Positions 45,354-53,298 of a DNA stretch of 64,000 nt are shown in pieces. The notes below the pieces were generated by a model. It was not told the DNA's origin and ran no database searches. It saw nothing but the letters and a program-made list of their open reading frames with translations. Where the stretch lies: NCBI GenBank assembly GCA_965227065.1, contig CBDDFN010000010.1, positions 186,001 through 250,000 on the forward strand, given 5' to 3'. The stretch's first letter is position 1; the number at the start of each line of letters is the position of its first letter. The DNA is from CBDDFN01 sp965227065. Its GTDB lineage: Bacteria > Pseudomonadota > Alphaproteobacteria > SPJN01. A program made the position numbers and the translations under genes.

Positions 45354-46670
45354 TTAGAGCGTTTGTGAGCCCGAACCAAATTCCGGATAGGCTTCCATGC
45401 CGAGTTCGGTTTTATCGAGGCCTTCATATTCGTCCTCTTCCGCAACCCGGATGCCGATGGTGACTTTCAGCAAGCCCCACACGATCGCCGAGGCGACACA
45501 GACGAACACGCCGACACCGATCACACCGACAGCCTGGCTTTGGAAGGTCACGTCGCCATTGGTGATCGGAACCGCCATCGTGCCCCAGATACCGGCCACG
45601 AGGTGAACCGAGATCGCACCGACAACATCGTCGATCTTCAGCTTGTCGAGCAGCGGAACCGCGATCACGACGAGCACACCACCAATCGCGCCAATCAGCA
45701 CGGCAGCGGGGATCGAGGGGGTCAGCGGTTCAGCGGTGATCGACACCAGACCGGCGAGCGCGCCGTTCAGCGCCATCGTCAGGTCAACCTTTTTGTACAG
45801 GATGGCCGTCAGGATCATCGCGGCAACAACACCGGCGGCCGCAGCCATGTTGGTGTTGATGAAGATGTTCGACACGGCAGCAGCGTCTGCGCCTGTACCC
45901 AAAGCCAGTTGCGAACCACCGTTAAAGCCGAACCAGCCGAGCCACAGGATGAACGTACCCAGCGTGGCGAGAGGCAGGCTTGAACCCGGCATCGGATGGA
46001 TCGAACCGTCAGCGGCGAACTTGCCTTTCCGGGCACCGAGCAGGATGGCGCCGACCAAAGCGGCCCAGCCACCGGTCGAGTGCACGAGCGTCGAGCCGGC
46101 AAAGTCAGAGAAGCCTTGCTGGTCGAGCCAGCCGCCGCCCCATTCCCACGAACCGACGATCGGGTAAATGACACCCGTCAAAACGACCGTGAAGATCATG
46201 AAGGGCAGAAGCTTGATCCGCTCAGCCAGGGTGCCTGACACGATCGAAGCGGTCGTGGCGCAGAACACCATCTGGAAGAACCAGTCCGAACCCGATGCAT
46301 AGCCGCCCGAGAAGTCGCCTTCGGGATCAGCGGCCGCCCAGGGCGAGAACCAGGTGCCGAAATAGGTGATCTCGTCACCGGCATACATCAGATTGTAGCC
46401 CATCGCCCAGAACATCAGGCCCGCAACAGAATAGAGCGCAATGTTTTTCAGGCAGATGGTGGCAACGTTTTTGCTGCGTACCAAGCCCGCTTCGAGCATG
46501 GCAAAGCCAGCGGCCATCCACATGACCAGGAAGCCGCCGATCAAAAACAGCAGCGTGTTGAAGATAAACTGGCTTTCTTCGGAAACTTCCGCGAAGGCCG
46601 GCAAGGCCGTAAGCGATACGGCGCCAACCGTAAAGACGCCCAAGGCCTTTTTGTAAGTGCTGAGATTCAT
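45354..46670 (-). CDS. amtB: Ammonium transporter AmtB
   Basis: The 438-residue precursor has a signal peptide (SLTALPAFA|EVSE), eleven helices and the pore histidines in LVHSTGGWAALVGA and ISVHLVAGIWGTM. The start at 46670 has AAGGAGAAGG upstream. It follows glnK by 25 bases and is controlled by it: uridylylation-free GlnK binds and closes the channel. Confidence 0.96.
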   Translation of the reverse strand: MNLSTYKKALGVFTVGAVSLTALPAFAEVSEESQFIFNTLLFLIGGFLVMWMAAGFAMLEAGLVRSKNVATICLKNIALYSVAGLMFWAMGYNLMYAGDEITYFGTWFSPWAAADPEGDFSGGYASGSDWFFQMVFCATTASIVSGTLAERIKLLPFMIFTVVLTGVIYPIVGSWEWGGGWLDQQGFSDFAGSTLVHSTGGWAALVGAILLGARKGKFAADGSIHPMPGSSLPLATLGTFILWLGWFGFNGGSQLALGTGADAAAVSNIFINTNMAAAAGVVAAMILTAILYKKVDLTMALNGALAGLVSITAEPLTPSIPAAVLIGAIGGVLVVIAVPLLDKLKIDDVVGAISVHLVAGIWGTMAVPITNGDVTFQSQAVGVIGVGVFVCVASAIVWGLLKVTIGIRVAEEDEYEGLDKTELGMEAYPEFGSGSQTL

Positions 46671-46695
46671 GGAACCCTTCTCCTTGTGCATCAGC

Positions 46696-47034
46696 TTAAA
46701 GCGCATCATCGTCGGTTTCGCCGGTGCGGATCCGCACCACGCGCTCGACATCGGTGACGAAGATTTTTCCGTCGCCGATTTGTCCTGTCTTGGCCGCCGC
46801 GGTGATCGCTTCGATCGCCTTGTCGACTTCTTCAGCCGCCACGGTGACTTCGATTTTCAGTTTCGGCAGGAAGCTCACGGCATATTCAGCGCCGCGATAA
46901 ATTTCGGTATGTCCTTTTTGCCGGCCATAGCCCTTCACTTCCGTTACCGTCAGGCCCTCAATACCCAGGCCCGTCAGTGCTTCACGGACTTCATCGAGCT
47001 TGAATGGCTTGATAATTGCCATCACGAGTTTCAT
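46696..47034 (-). CDS. glnK: Nitrogen regulatory PII protein GlnK
   Basis: The 112-residue PII protein starts MKLVMAIIKPFKLDE and has the T-loop GRQKGHTEIYRGAEYAVSF with the modifiable Tyr, the B-loop and GKIFVTDVERVVRIRTGE. It senses 2-oxoglutarate and ATP/ADP. Linkage to amtB makes it glnK rather than glnB. Confidence 0.95.
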   Translation of the reverse strand: MKLVMAIIKPFKLDEVREALTGLGIEGLTVTEVKGYGRQKGHTEIYRGAEYAVSFLPKLKIEVTVAAEEVDKAIEAITAAAKTGQIGDGKIFVTDVERVVRIRTGETDDDAL

Positions 47035-47506
47035 GACTGTCGTCCTTTTCAGTCTCGGTTCACGGGAAACAAGGCGCGTCCCTCGCCATCCCCAGCCTTT
47101 GGTTTCTTTCCGTTCGGTCACATGACCGGTCTTTGGGGCAAGAGACCCGACAGTGTGCAGAGGGTCGCCCCGAAGGACGCACTGCCTTTCTCTCACCCCA
47201 ACAGACCCGGAAACAGCCTCCGGCCCGTTAACGCATCTATCTATTCAAGAACCGTGCCAAAACTACATTTAGGGGCGCTTTCTACGTTATATACCGTATT
47301 TTCCGGCCTAATCGGGGCATTCGCGGATCGGCACGGTGAACGGGCCATGCCCGCAAGATTGGCATGCACAAAATTTGTTCAGTGATTAAAATATGGGCAT
47401 TTGCGCGCAATTTGTGCGGAATTATGCATCAAAAGGTTAGGAAGGGGGCATTTTTGCCAGCGCCCCGCATGCGGCATTGCGGCTTCTCCCCATACGGACC
47501 GCGCTC
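47035..47506. other. Intergenic region between divergent glnK and the UbiH-family gene
   Basis: About 470 bases without a gene. Apart from the possible sigma-54 promoter it has a CGGTCA/TGACCG hairpin at about 47114-47128 and an A+T-rich block with TGCACAAAATTTGTTCA near 47364 and GCGCAATTTGTGCG near 47406 that could bind a regulator of either gene. Confidence 0.4.
47244..47259 (-). promoter_or_regulatory. Possible sigma-54 promoter for glnK-amtB
   Basis: On the minus strand the sequence reads TGGCACGGTTCTTGAA, a good -24 box (TGGCACG) with a -12 element TTGA in place of TTGC. It lies about 210 bases upstream of glnK, a nitrogen-regulated gene usually under NtrC and RpoN. The -12 mismatch keeps it tentative. 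Confidence 0.4.
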
Positions 47507-48769
47507 ATGCACGATCACATGATGAGCACCAAGCACCAAACAGACTGTTTGATCGTCGGCGGCGGCATGGCGGGGTTAACCCTTGGCCTGTGCCTCGCCC
47601 AGGGCGGGCTGACCAGCACCATTGTTGATATTACCGACCCCGCGCAGGTCGATACCGAGACATTTGACGGGCGGGCCTCCGCAATCGCCCATGCGGTGAC
47701 GCAAATGTATGCCGCGCTTGGCCTGTGGTGGAAGCTTGAACCCCATGCCGAGGCGATGCGCGATATTCTGGTCACCGACGGCCGGGTGCGGGACGGCGCA
47801 TCACCCCTGTTCCTGCATTTTGATCATCAGGACAGCGGCACCGCGCCCTTCGCTCATATGCTTGAAAACCGCTATTTGCGCAAAACACTGCTCGAAGCGG
47901 TGGCCGAAGAGCCCCGGATCACTTTTCTGGCGCCCGACAAGATCGACCGGCTGGAACGCGAAGCGGGACGCATCTTTGCGGTAACGCACGCCGGTGTCGA
48001 AATTGAAGCGCCGCTGGTTGTGGCGGCCGAAGGCGCGCGCTCCCCCACCCGCGAGGCGCTCGGGTTCAAAACCGTGGGCTGGTCTTATGATCAAAAAGGC
48101 ATTGTGACCTCGGTCACCCACGCCCTGCCCCATCATGGCGTGGCCCAGGAATATTTTTTGCCCGGCGGCCCGTTTGCTATTCTGCCGATTACCGATGATG
48201 AGCAGGGCAATCACCGCGCCTCGCTGGTGTGGACTGAACGGACGAAAATGGCTGAGGCCATTATGGATCTCGACGAGGCTGGCTTTACCCGCGAATTGCG
48301 CGCCCGCTTCGGTGATTATCTGGGCGAGGTGTCGCCTATCGGTCCACGCTTTTCCTATCCGCTGCGCATGATGCAGGCGCTTGATCTGGCAGGCCCGCGC
48401 GCCGCGCTGATCGGCGATGCCGGCCATGTGGTGCATCCGCTGGCGGGCCAGGGCCTCAATCTGGGACTGAAAGATGTCGCCGCGCTGGCCGAAGTACTGG
48501 TTGATGCCAAGCGCACCGGCCTTGATCTGGGAAGCCCCGCGGTGCTGGTGCGCTATGAACGCTGGCGGCGCTTTGACACCACGGCGATGGCGGTGGTGAC
48601 CGACGGGCTCAACCGGTTGTTCTCCAACGACATCCCGCCGGTGCGCATTTTGCGGGACCTGGGACTGGGGCTGGTTGACCGTCTCAAGCCGGTGAAAAAG
48701 ATTTTGATGTCTGAAGCGCGCGGCGCGGCGGGATCGGCGCCCCGATTGCTGCTCGGCCAGCCTCTTTAG
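47507..48769 (+). CDS. UbiH/UbiF/VisC-family FAD-dependent hydroxylase
   Basis: The roughly 420-residue enzyme has the FAD fold LIVGGGMAGLTLGLCLA, the family loop FDGRASAIAHAVTQMYAALGLW and GDAGHVVHPLAGQGLNLGLKD. Alphaproteobacterial members (UbiL, UbiM) hydroxylate the ring in ubiquinone synthesis; position on the ring is not predictable. Alternative starts are 47477, 47519 and 47522; none has a good ribosome site. Confidence 0.85.
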   Translation: MHDHMMSTKHQTDCLIVGGGMAGLTLGLCLAQGGLTSTIVDITDPAQVDTETFDGRASAIAHAVTQMYAALGLWWKLEPHAEAMRDILVTDGRVRDGASPLFLHFDHQDSGTAPFAHMLENRYLRKTLLEAVAEEPRITFLAPDKIDRLEREAGRIFAVTHAGVEIEAPLVVAAEGARSPTREALGFKTVGWSYDQKGIVTSVTHALPHHGVAQEYFLPGGPFAILPITDDEQGNHRASLVWTERTKMAEAIMDLDEAGFTRELRARFGDYLGEVSPIGPRFSYPLRMMQALDLAGPRAALIGDAGHVVHPLAGQGLNLGLKDVAALAEVLVDAKRTGLDLGSPAVLVRYERWRRFDTTAMAVVTDGLNRLFSNDIPPVRILRDLGLGLVDRLKPVKKILMSEARGAAGSAPRLLLGQPL

Positions 48770-48772
48770 CCG

Positions 48773-49138
48773 CTAGCGGCTCAATCCCCTGGCTTGCAGC
48801 GCCTCAAGATACGCCGCCCAGACCGTTTCGGCCTGCTCCCCCAAATGGCGCAGCACGCGCCAGCTATAAAGCCCGCTATCATGGCCATCATCAAAGATCA
48901 GCCGGACGGCATAATTACCGACCGGTTCAATCGCCGTGATCTGAACTGCGCGCTTGTTGCCGACAATGGTCTTTTGCTCGCCGCCATGGCCCTGCACCTC
49001 GGCGCTGGGGCTTTCAACCCGCAGCAATTCAGCGGCCAGCGCAAAGTGTGCGCCATCATCAAACGTCACATTCAAGATGCGCTCGGCTTTGGAATAGCGG
49101 ATTTCGGTCGGGATGGCCGGGCCATCCGGGGCGCTCAT
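48773..49138 (-). CDS. DUF971 domain protein (gamma-butyrobetaine hydroxylase-like N-terminal domain)
   Basis: The 121-residue protein has TEIRYSKAERILNVTFDDG, then AELLRVESPSAEVQGHG and DDGHDSGLYSWRVLRHL, the DUF971 pattern. Relatives are linked with iron-sulphur and 2OG oxygenase biology, but no activity is shown. The start overlaps the Trm112-like gene stop (ATGA), so they are coupled. Confidence 0.88.
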   Translation of the reverse strand: MSAPDGPAIPTEIRYSKAERILNVTFDDGAHFALAAELLRVESPSAEVQGHGGEQKTIVGNKRAVQITAIEPVGNYAVRLIFDDGHDSGLYSWRVLRHLGEQAETVWAAYLEALQARGLSR

Positions 49139-49344
49139 TGCCGTTCGGCGTCGGACAGCTCACGCGCCTCATCGGGCAGCATGATCGGAATGCCGTCGCG
49201 AATGGGGAAGGCAAGACCGGCCTGTTTGCTGATCAGTTCCTTGGCGGCGCGGTCATAGTCCAGCGGGCCTTTGGTGACCGGGCAAACCAGAATATCGAGC
49301 AGATTGGGATCGAGTTCGGGCTCGGCGGGTTGGGTATTGGGCAT
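49135..49344 (-). CDS. Trm112 family protein (YcaR-like)
   Basis: The 69-residue protein has LLDILVCPVTKGPLDYD and LAFPIRDGIPIMLPDEAR. It keeps one of the zinc cysteines (VCPVTK) but not the full four-Cys ribbon. Eukaryotic Trm112 activates methyltransferases; the bacterial role is unknown. It is coupled to the DUF971 gene. Confidence 0.88.
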   Translation of the reverse strand: MPNTQPAEPELDPNLLDILVCPVTKGPLDYDRAAKELISKQAGLAFPIRDGIPIMLPDEARELSDAERQ

Positions 49345-49359
49345 AATTCCAGTGTCCTG

Positions 49360-50037
49360 TTATTGCAGCGGGCTTTCAGGGCCCTGATCATCGGCGCCAG
49401 CCAGCCACATTTCTGTCAGCGCAATCAACATGTCTGCGCGTTCAACCACGGTCCGGGCTTCAAGCAAAGCCTGTTTTTCGCGCGGACCATAAGGCGCCAT
49501 CATCGACAGTGAATTGACCAGCGGTTCATTGGGGGTTTTTTCAATCGCATCCCAGTCAAGCGACAGGGAATGACGCTCGGCAAAATCACGCACCACCCGT
49601 TCCAGCCCCTCCCGATCCATATCGGCCTGAGCTGCATCGGCGCCAAGATCAGGCGCAAAGGGCGCAAAATCGAGCCGGGCCTCGCGATAGGCGTGACGCT
49701 GGGGCAGCTCGGAGACATGGCACCGGGCAATGCCTTCCAGATTGATCAGATAGCGCCCATCCTCAGTTTCCATGAACGACACGATGCGGCCCGCCGATCC
49801 CACCGTGTGCAGCGGAGCGGGCGGGGCATCATCGCCGAGATCAGCGTCGGGGTCGCGCGGCTGGATCATGGTGATCAGCCGGTGGGGCGAGGCCAAGGCA
49901 TCATCAATCATGTCGAGATAGCGCGGCTCAAAAATATTGAGCGGCAGGCGCGTATGGGGCAACAGCAACACACCGGCCAGCGGAAAGACCGGCGCGGATG
50001 CCGGCAGATCGGTGACCGATGAATAGCGTTGAACCAT
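49360..50037 (-). CDS. LON peptidase substrate-binding domain protein
   Basis: The 225-residue protein is the N-terminal Lon domain alone: FPLAGVLLLPHTRLPLNIFEPRYLDMIDDAL at the start and VGSAGRIVSFMETEDGRY. There is no AAA or Ser-Lys protease part. Its role is unknown, possibly binding misfolded protein. It sits between the CnoX-like and Trm112-like genes, 15 bases from the first and also close to the second. Confidence 0.9.
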   Translation of the reverse strand: MVQRYSSVTDLPASAPVFPLAGVLLLPHTRLPLNIFEPRYLDMIDDALASPHRLITMIQPRDPDADLGDDAPPAPLHTVGSAGRIVSFMETEDGRYLINLEGIARCHVSELPQRHAYREARLDFAPFAPDLGADAAQADMDREGLERVVRDFAERHSLSLDWDAIEKTPNEPLVNSLSMMAPYGPREKQALLEARTVVERADMLIALTEMWLAGADDQGPESPLQ

Positions 50038-50052
50038 GGGCTTTCCGTCCGC

Positions 50053-50973
50053 CTAGCGATACAGCAATGATGACAGACGCTGGCGGCCCTGCACCGTCAA
50101 GGGATCGGCCGGTCCCATCAGGTCGAACAGATCAACAAGCTTTTTGCGCGCGGCATCATCATTCCAGCTGCGATCCTTGGCGAAAATCGTCAGCAATTCG
50201 TCAATCGCGGCTTCATTGTCACCCGCCGCCGACAACGCAATGGCAAGCTCATAGCGGGCTTCGTGATCATTGGCGTCGGCCTCAAGCTTGGCGCGCAGCT
50301 CATCCACCGGGCCGGTATCGGCGGCCTCATCCTGCAGCTTGAGCGCAGCTTCCACCGCAGCAATCGCAGGGTCATTGCGCTGGGCGGGTGTGAGTTGCTC
50401 AATCATCGCGCGGGCGCCATCGGGCTCTCCGGCGGCAATATAGCAATGCGACAGGCCCGCCACCGCTTTGACATTGTCGGCTTCTTCTTCAAGCACTGCG
50501 CCGTAAAGACCGGCGGCCTGGCCGAAATCACCGGCTGCGCGTGCTTCTTCTGCGGCTTCAAGCGCCTGGTCAACCGGGCTGGGGCCAACCGGGCCTGCCA
50601 GCCGTTCGATAAAGGCTTTGATCTGGCTTTCAGGCTGCTGGCCGACAAAACCATCCACCGGGCGGCCCTGTTTAAAGGCCATGATGGTCGGCACCGACTG
50701 GATGCGCAGCTGCTGGGCGATTTCCTGTTCCTGATCAATATTGATCTTGGCGAGCCTGACCGCGCCACCCGCGGCCTTCACGAGCTTTTCAAGCAAAGGC
50801 GTGATCTGCTTGCACGGCCCGCACCAGGGCGCCCAGAAATCGACAATGACCGGCACCTCCATGCTGGCGTCGATAATATCGGGGCCGAAGCTTTCGGCGG
50901 TGACATCTTTAATCAGGTCTTGGGCGGGTTGGGCGGCATCGGGGCCGCCGCCGAGTACAAAATCGGTCGACAT
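50053..50973 (-). CDS. Thioredoxin-like chaperone with TPR domain (CnoX/YbbN-like)
   Basis: The 306-residue protein has a thioredoxin domain with FWAPWCGPCKQITPLL (near residues 47-62) and a C-terminal tetratricopeptide region, AVLEEEADNVKAVAGLSHCYIAAG and later repeats. Alphaproteobacterial CnoX keeps the CxxC and protects proteins from oxidative aggregation, passing them to GroEL or DnaK. It leads a leftward cluster. Confidence 0.9.
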   Translation of the reverse strand: MSTDFVLGGGPDAAQPAQDLIKDVTAESFGPDIIDASMEVPVIVDFWAPWCGPCKQITPLLEKLVKAAGGAVRLAKINIDQEQEIAQQLRIQSVPTIMAFKQGRPVDGFVGQQPESQIKAFIERLAGPVGPSPVDQALEAAEEARAAGDFGQAAGLYGAVLEEEADNVKAVAGLSHCYIAAGEPDGARAMIEQLTPAQRNDPAIAAVEAALKLQDEAADTGPVDELRAKLEADANDHEARYELAIALSAAGDNEAAIDELLTIFAKDRSWNDDAARKKLVDLFDLMGPADPLTVQGRQRLSSLLYR

Positions 50974-51208
50974 GAAATCCTGGCTCTTCTCATGGGGCGC
51001 GCAAGCGTTGCGCCATTTGTGTCAGATGTAGCGCCGACACCGGCTCAGGACAAGGGAGGGCGCGAAAAAGCCTGCGTCACCGTGGCCCAAGGATTTTTTG
51101 GACATGGGCTTTCGCAAGGGCTTGCAAATCCCGCGCTGATCGGACATATATCGCGCCCACGCCGCACCAAGGCCCTTTTGGCCCTACCCCCGGTGCGTGC
51201 GACAGTGA

Positions 51209-51283
<75 letters not shown>

Positions 51284-51370
51284 GATTTTCCTCTCTGCAC
51301 AACAATGGTTCAAAAATTTGGGGTCTTTCGCCCAAGCGCTGCGCATGAATTCTCATTTGCACGCGAAGAA

Positions 51371-51385
51371 TGTTATATTATAACA
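51371..51385. promoter_or_regulatory. Zur-box-like palindrome upstream of the COG0523 GTPase
   Basis: TGTTATATTATAACA is a perfect palindrome around a central base and matches the alphaproteobacterial Zur operator. It lies 70 bases before the GTPase start. Zur represses zinc-uptake and zinc-chaperone genes when zinc is plentiful. Confidence 0.82.
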
Positions 51386-51455
51386 TTTCAGTATCAAGCG
51401 TTCGAGCCTCTGTATCCGCTCTGCGTGTTTATTCTGTCCGACCAAGGAACCGCCC

Positions 51456-52682
51456 ATGACCCTCGCTGCGTCCGTCCCCCAACGCCTTCCTGTTACCGTG
51501 CTGTCGGGCTTTCTGGGGGCAGGTAAGACCACACTGCTCAATCGCGTTCTCAACAATCGCGAGGGCCGCAAGGTCGCCGTCATCGTCAATGACATGTCCG
51601 AAGTAAACATTGATGCGGATCTGGTGCGGGCGGGCGCAGAATTGTCCCGCACCAATGAAACCCTGGTGGAAATGTCCAATGGCTGCATCTGCTGCACCTT
51701 GCGCGATGATTTGCTAGCTGAAGTTCGCCGCCTCGCCGCCGAAGGCCGCTTTGATTACTTGCTGATCGAATCGACGGGCATTTCCGAGCCGCTTCCTGTT
51801 GCGGCAACCTTTGATTTTCGCGACGAGGCTGGCGAAAGCCTGTCCGATGTTGCCCGTCTCGACACAATGGTAACCGTCGTTGATGCGGTGAATTTGCTGA
51901 AAGACTATTCCAGCCATGATTTCCTGCGCGACCGGGGTGAAACGCTGGGGGACGAGGATGACCGCACTTTGGTGCATCTGCTGACCGATCAGATCGAGTT
52001 CGCTGATATTGTCATCCTCAACAAGGTCGATGATGCGGGTCCCGATCAAACCGATGCGGCGCGCAAGATCATTCGCAGCCTCAACGCCGATGCCAAGATT
52101 ATCGAGACCAACCATTCCGAGGTCCCCGCCGCCGAAATTCTTGATACCGGCCTGTTTGATTTTGAACAGGCGCATGAGCATCCCATGTGGGCGAAAGAGC
52201 TGTACGGCTATGCCGACCACACGCCAGAAACCGAGGAATATGGCGTTGCGTCCTTTGTCTATCGCGCGCGCCGGCCGTTTGACCCGCAAGCCATTCATGC
52301 CCTTTTGAATGGTCCGCTGCCGGGTGTGATCCGGGCAAAGGGGCATTTCTGGATCGCCACCCGGCCCGACTGGGTTGCGGAATTTTCATTGGCCGGTGCG
52401 CTGTCGAGCGTCACGCCGCTTGGAACATGGTGGGCGGCGGTCCCGCGTGAGCGCTGGCCCGAGGGCGACTCCGTCACCAATTATTTGAAAGAGCATTGGA
52501 TGGAGCCTTTCGGGGATCGCCGTCAGGAAATCGTATTTATCGGTGCGGGGATTGACTGGACTTCGTTGAAAGCACAGCTCGATGCCGCCCTGATTTCTGA
52601 AGATCATGCGACATCGCTTGAGGGGCTGCCGCGCTCTACCGATCCGTTTCCACTGTGGCGCCGGGCTGAGCCGGAGGGGTAA
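51456..52682 (+). CDS. Zinc-responsive COG0523/CobW family GTPase (zinc metallochaperone)
   Basis: The 408-residue G3E GTPase has Walker A GFLGAGKTTLLN (about residues 18-29), the metal motif G-C-I-C-C-T (residues 74-79), and a C-terminal CobW_C domain with GVIRAKGHFWIATRPDW. The ZigA/YciC-type long form has this architecture. The Zur-type operator upstream supports a role in zinc supply during limitation rather than cobalamin synthesis. It has no nearby cobalamin genes. Confidence 0.93.
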   Translation: MTLAASVPQRLPVTVLSGFLGAGKTTLLNRVLNNREGRKVAVIVNDMSEVNIDADLVRAGAELSRTNETLVEMSNGCICCTLRDDLLAEVRRLAAEGRFDYLLIESTGISEPLPVAATFDFRDEAGESLSDVARLDTMVTVVDAVNLLKDYSSHDFLRDRGETLGDEDDRTLVHLLTDQIEFADIVILNKVDDAGPDQTDAARKIIRSLNADAKIIETNHSEVPAAEILDTGLFDFEQAHEHPMWAKELYGYADHTPETEEYGVASFVYRARRPFDPQAIHALLNGPLPGVIRAKGHFWIATRPDWVAEFSLAGALSSVTPLGTWWAAVPRERWPEGDSVTNYLKEHWMEPFGDRRQEIVFIGAGIDWTSLKAQLDAALISEDHATSLEGLPRSTDPFPLWRRAEPEG

Positions 52683-52796
52683 GCGCGCCCAAAACTGCCG
52701 CCCACCCCTGCGGCACTGGTGATCTTTCCCCCACCGCCTGACAATGTCATAGAAAGCGCGTAAATTCGTGGCGCAGGCAAAGCGAGGGAGACCGGC

Positions 52797-53183
52797 GTGA
52801 TCAAAATGCTGACATTCAAGTTGCACGGCATTCAGGTGACCGATGCGAATTTGAACTATCGCGGCTCGATCACGCTCGATAAGGAGTTCTGCCTCGAAGC
52901 CGGGATCGTGCCGTTCGAATTTGTCGATATCTGGAACAAAAATAACGGCGCACGGCTTTCAACCTATGTGATGATCGGCGAGGCGGGTTCGCGCTGCTGC
53001 ATTCTCAACGGTTCGGCCGCGCGGCTGTGCGAAGTGGGGGATGAGCTGATTATTGCCGGTTCCGCCATGATCCCGCGCGCTGAATTGGCCGATCACCAGG
53101 CCAAAATCCTGATTTTCCGCGATGACAATCATGTCGATGAGCGCATCACCGGCACGATTGATCCCGAATTTCTGGGCAATTAA
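52797..53183 (+). CDS. panD: Aspartate 1-decarboxylase PanD
   Basis: The 128-residue protein makes beta-alanine for pantothenate. The self-cleavage site is Gly-Ser in LNYRGSITLD (about residues 22-25), giving the pyruvoyl Ser. IWNKNNGARLSTYVM and LNGSAARLCEVGDELII are family marks. The start is GTG at 52797, with ATG at 52806 as an alternative. It stands alone between the GTPase and katG. Confidence 0.93.
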   Translation: MIKMLTFKLHGIQVTDANLNYRGSITLDKEFCLEAGIVPFEFVDIWNKNNGARLSTYVMIGEAGSRCCILNGSAARLCEVGDELIIAGSAMIPRAELADHQAKILIFRDDNHVDERITGTIDPEFLGN

Positions 53184-53298
53184 GCCAACTGATTGATTTT
53201 CTCAATCATTGCATAAAAAACAATTCATTTCTGTGATTTGATACACGGGCTTAGTCTTTCTCTCACGCGGTCAGCACCGGCCGCCACAGGAGAGAGAG

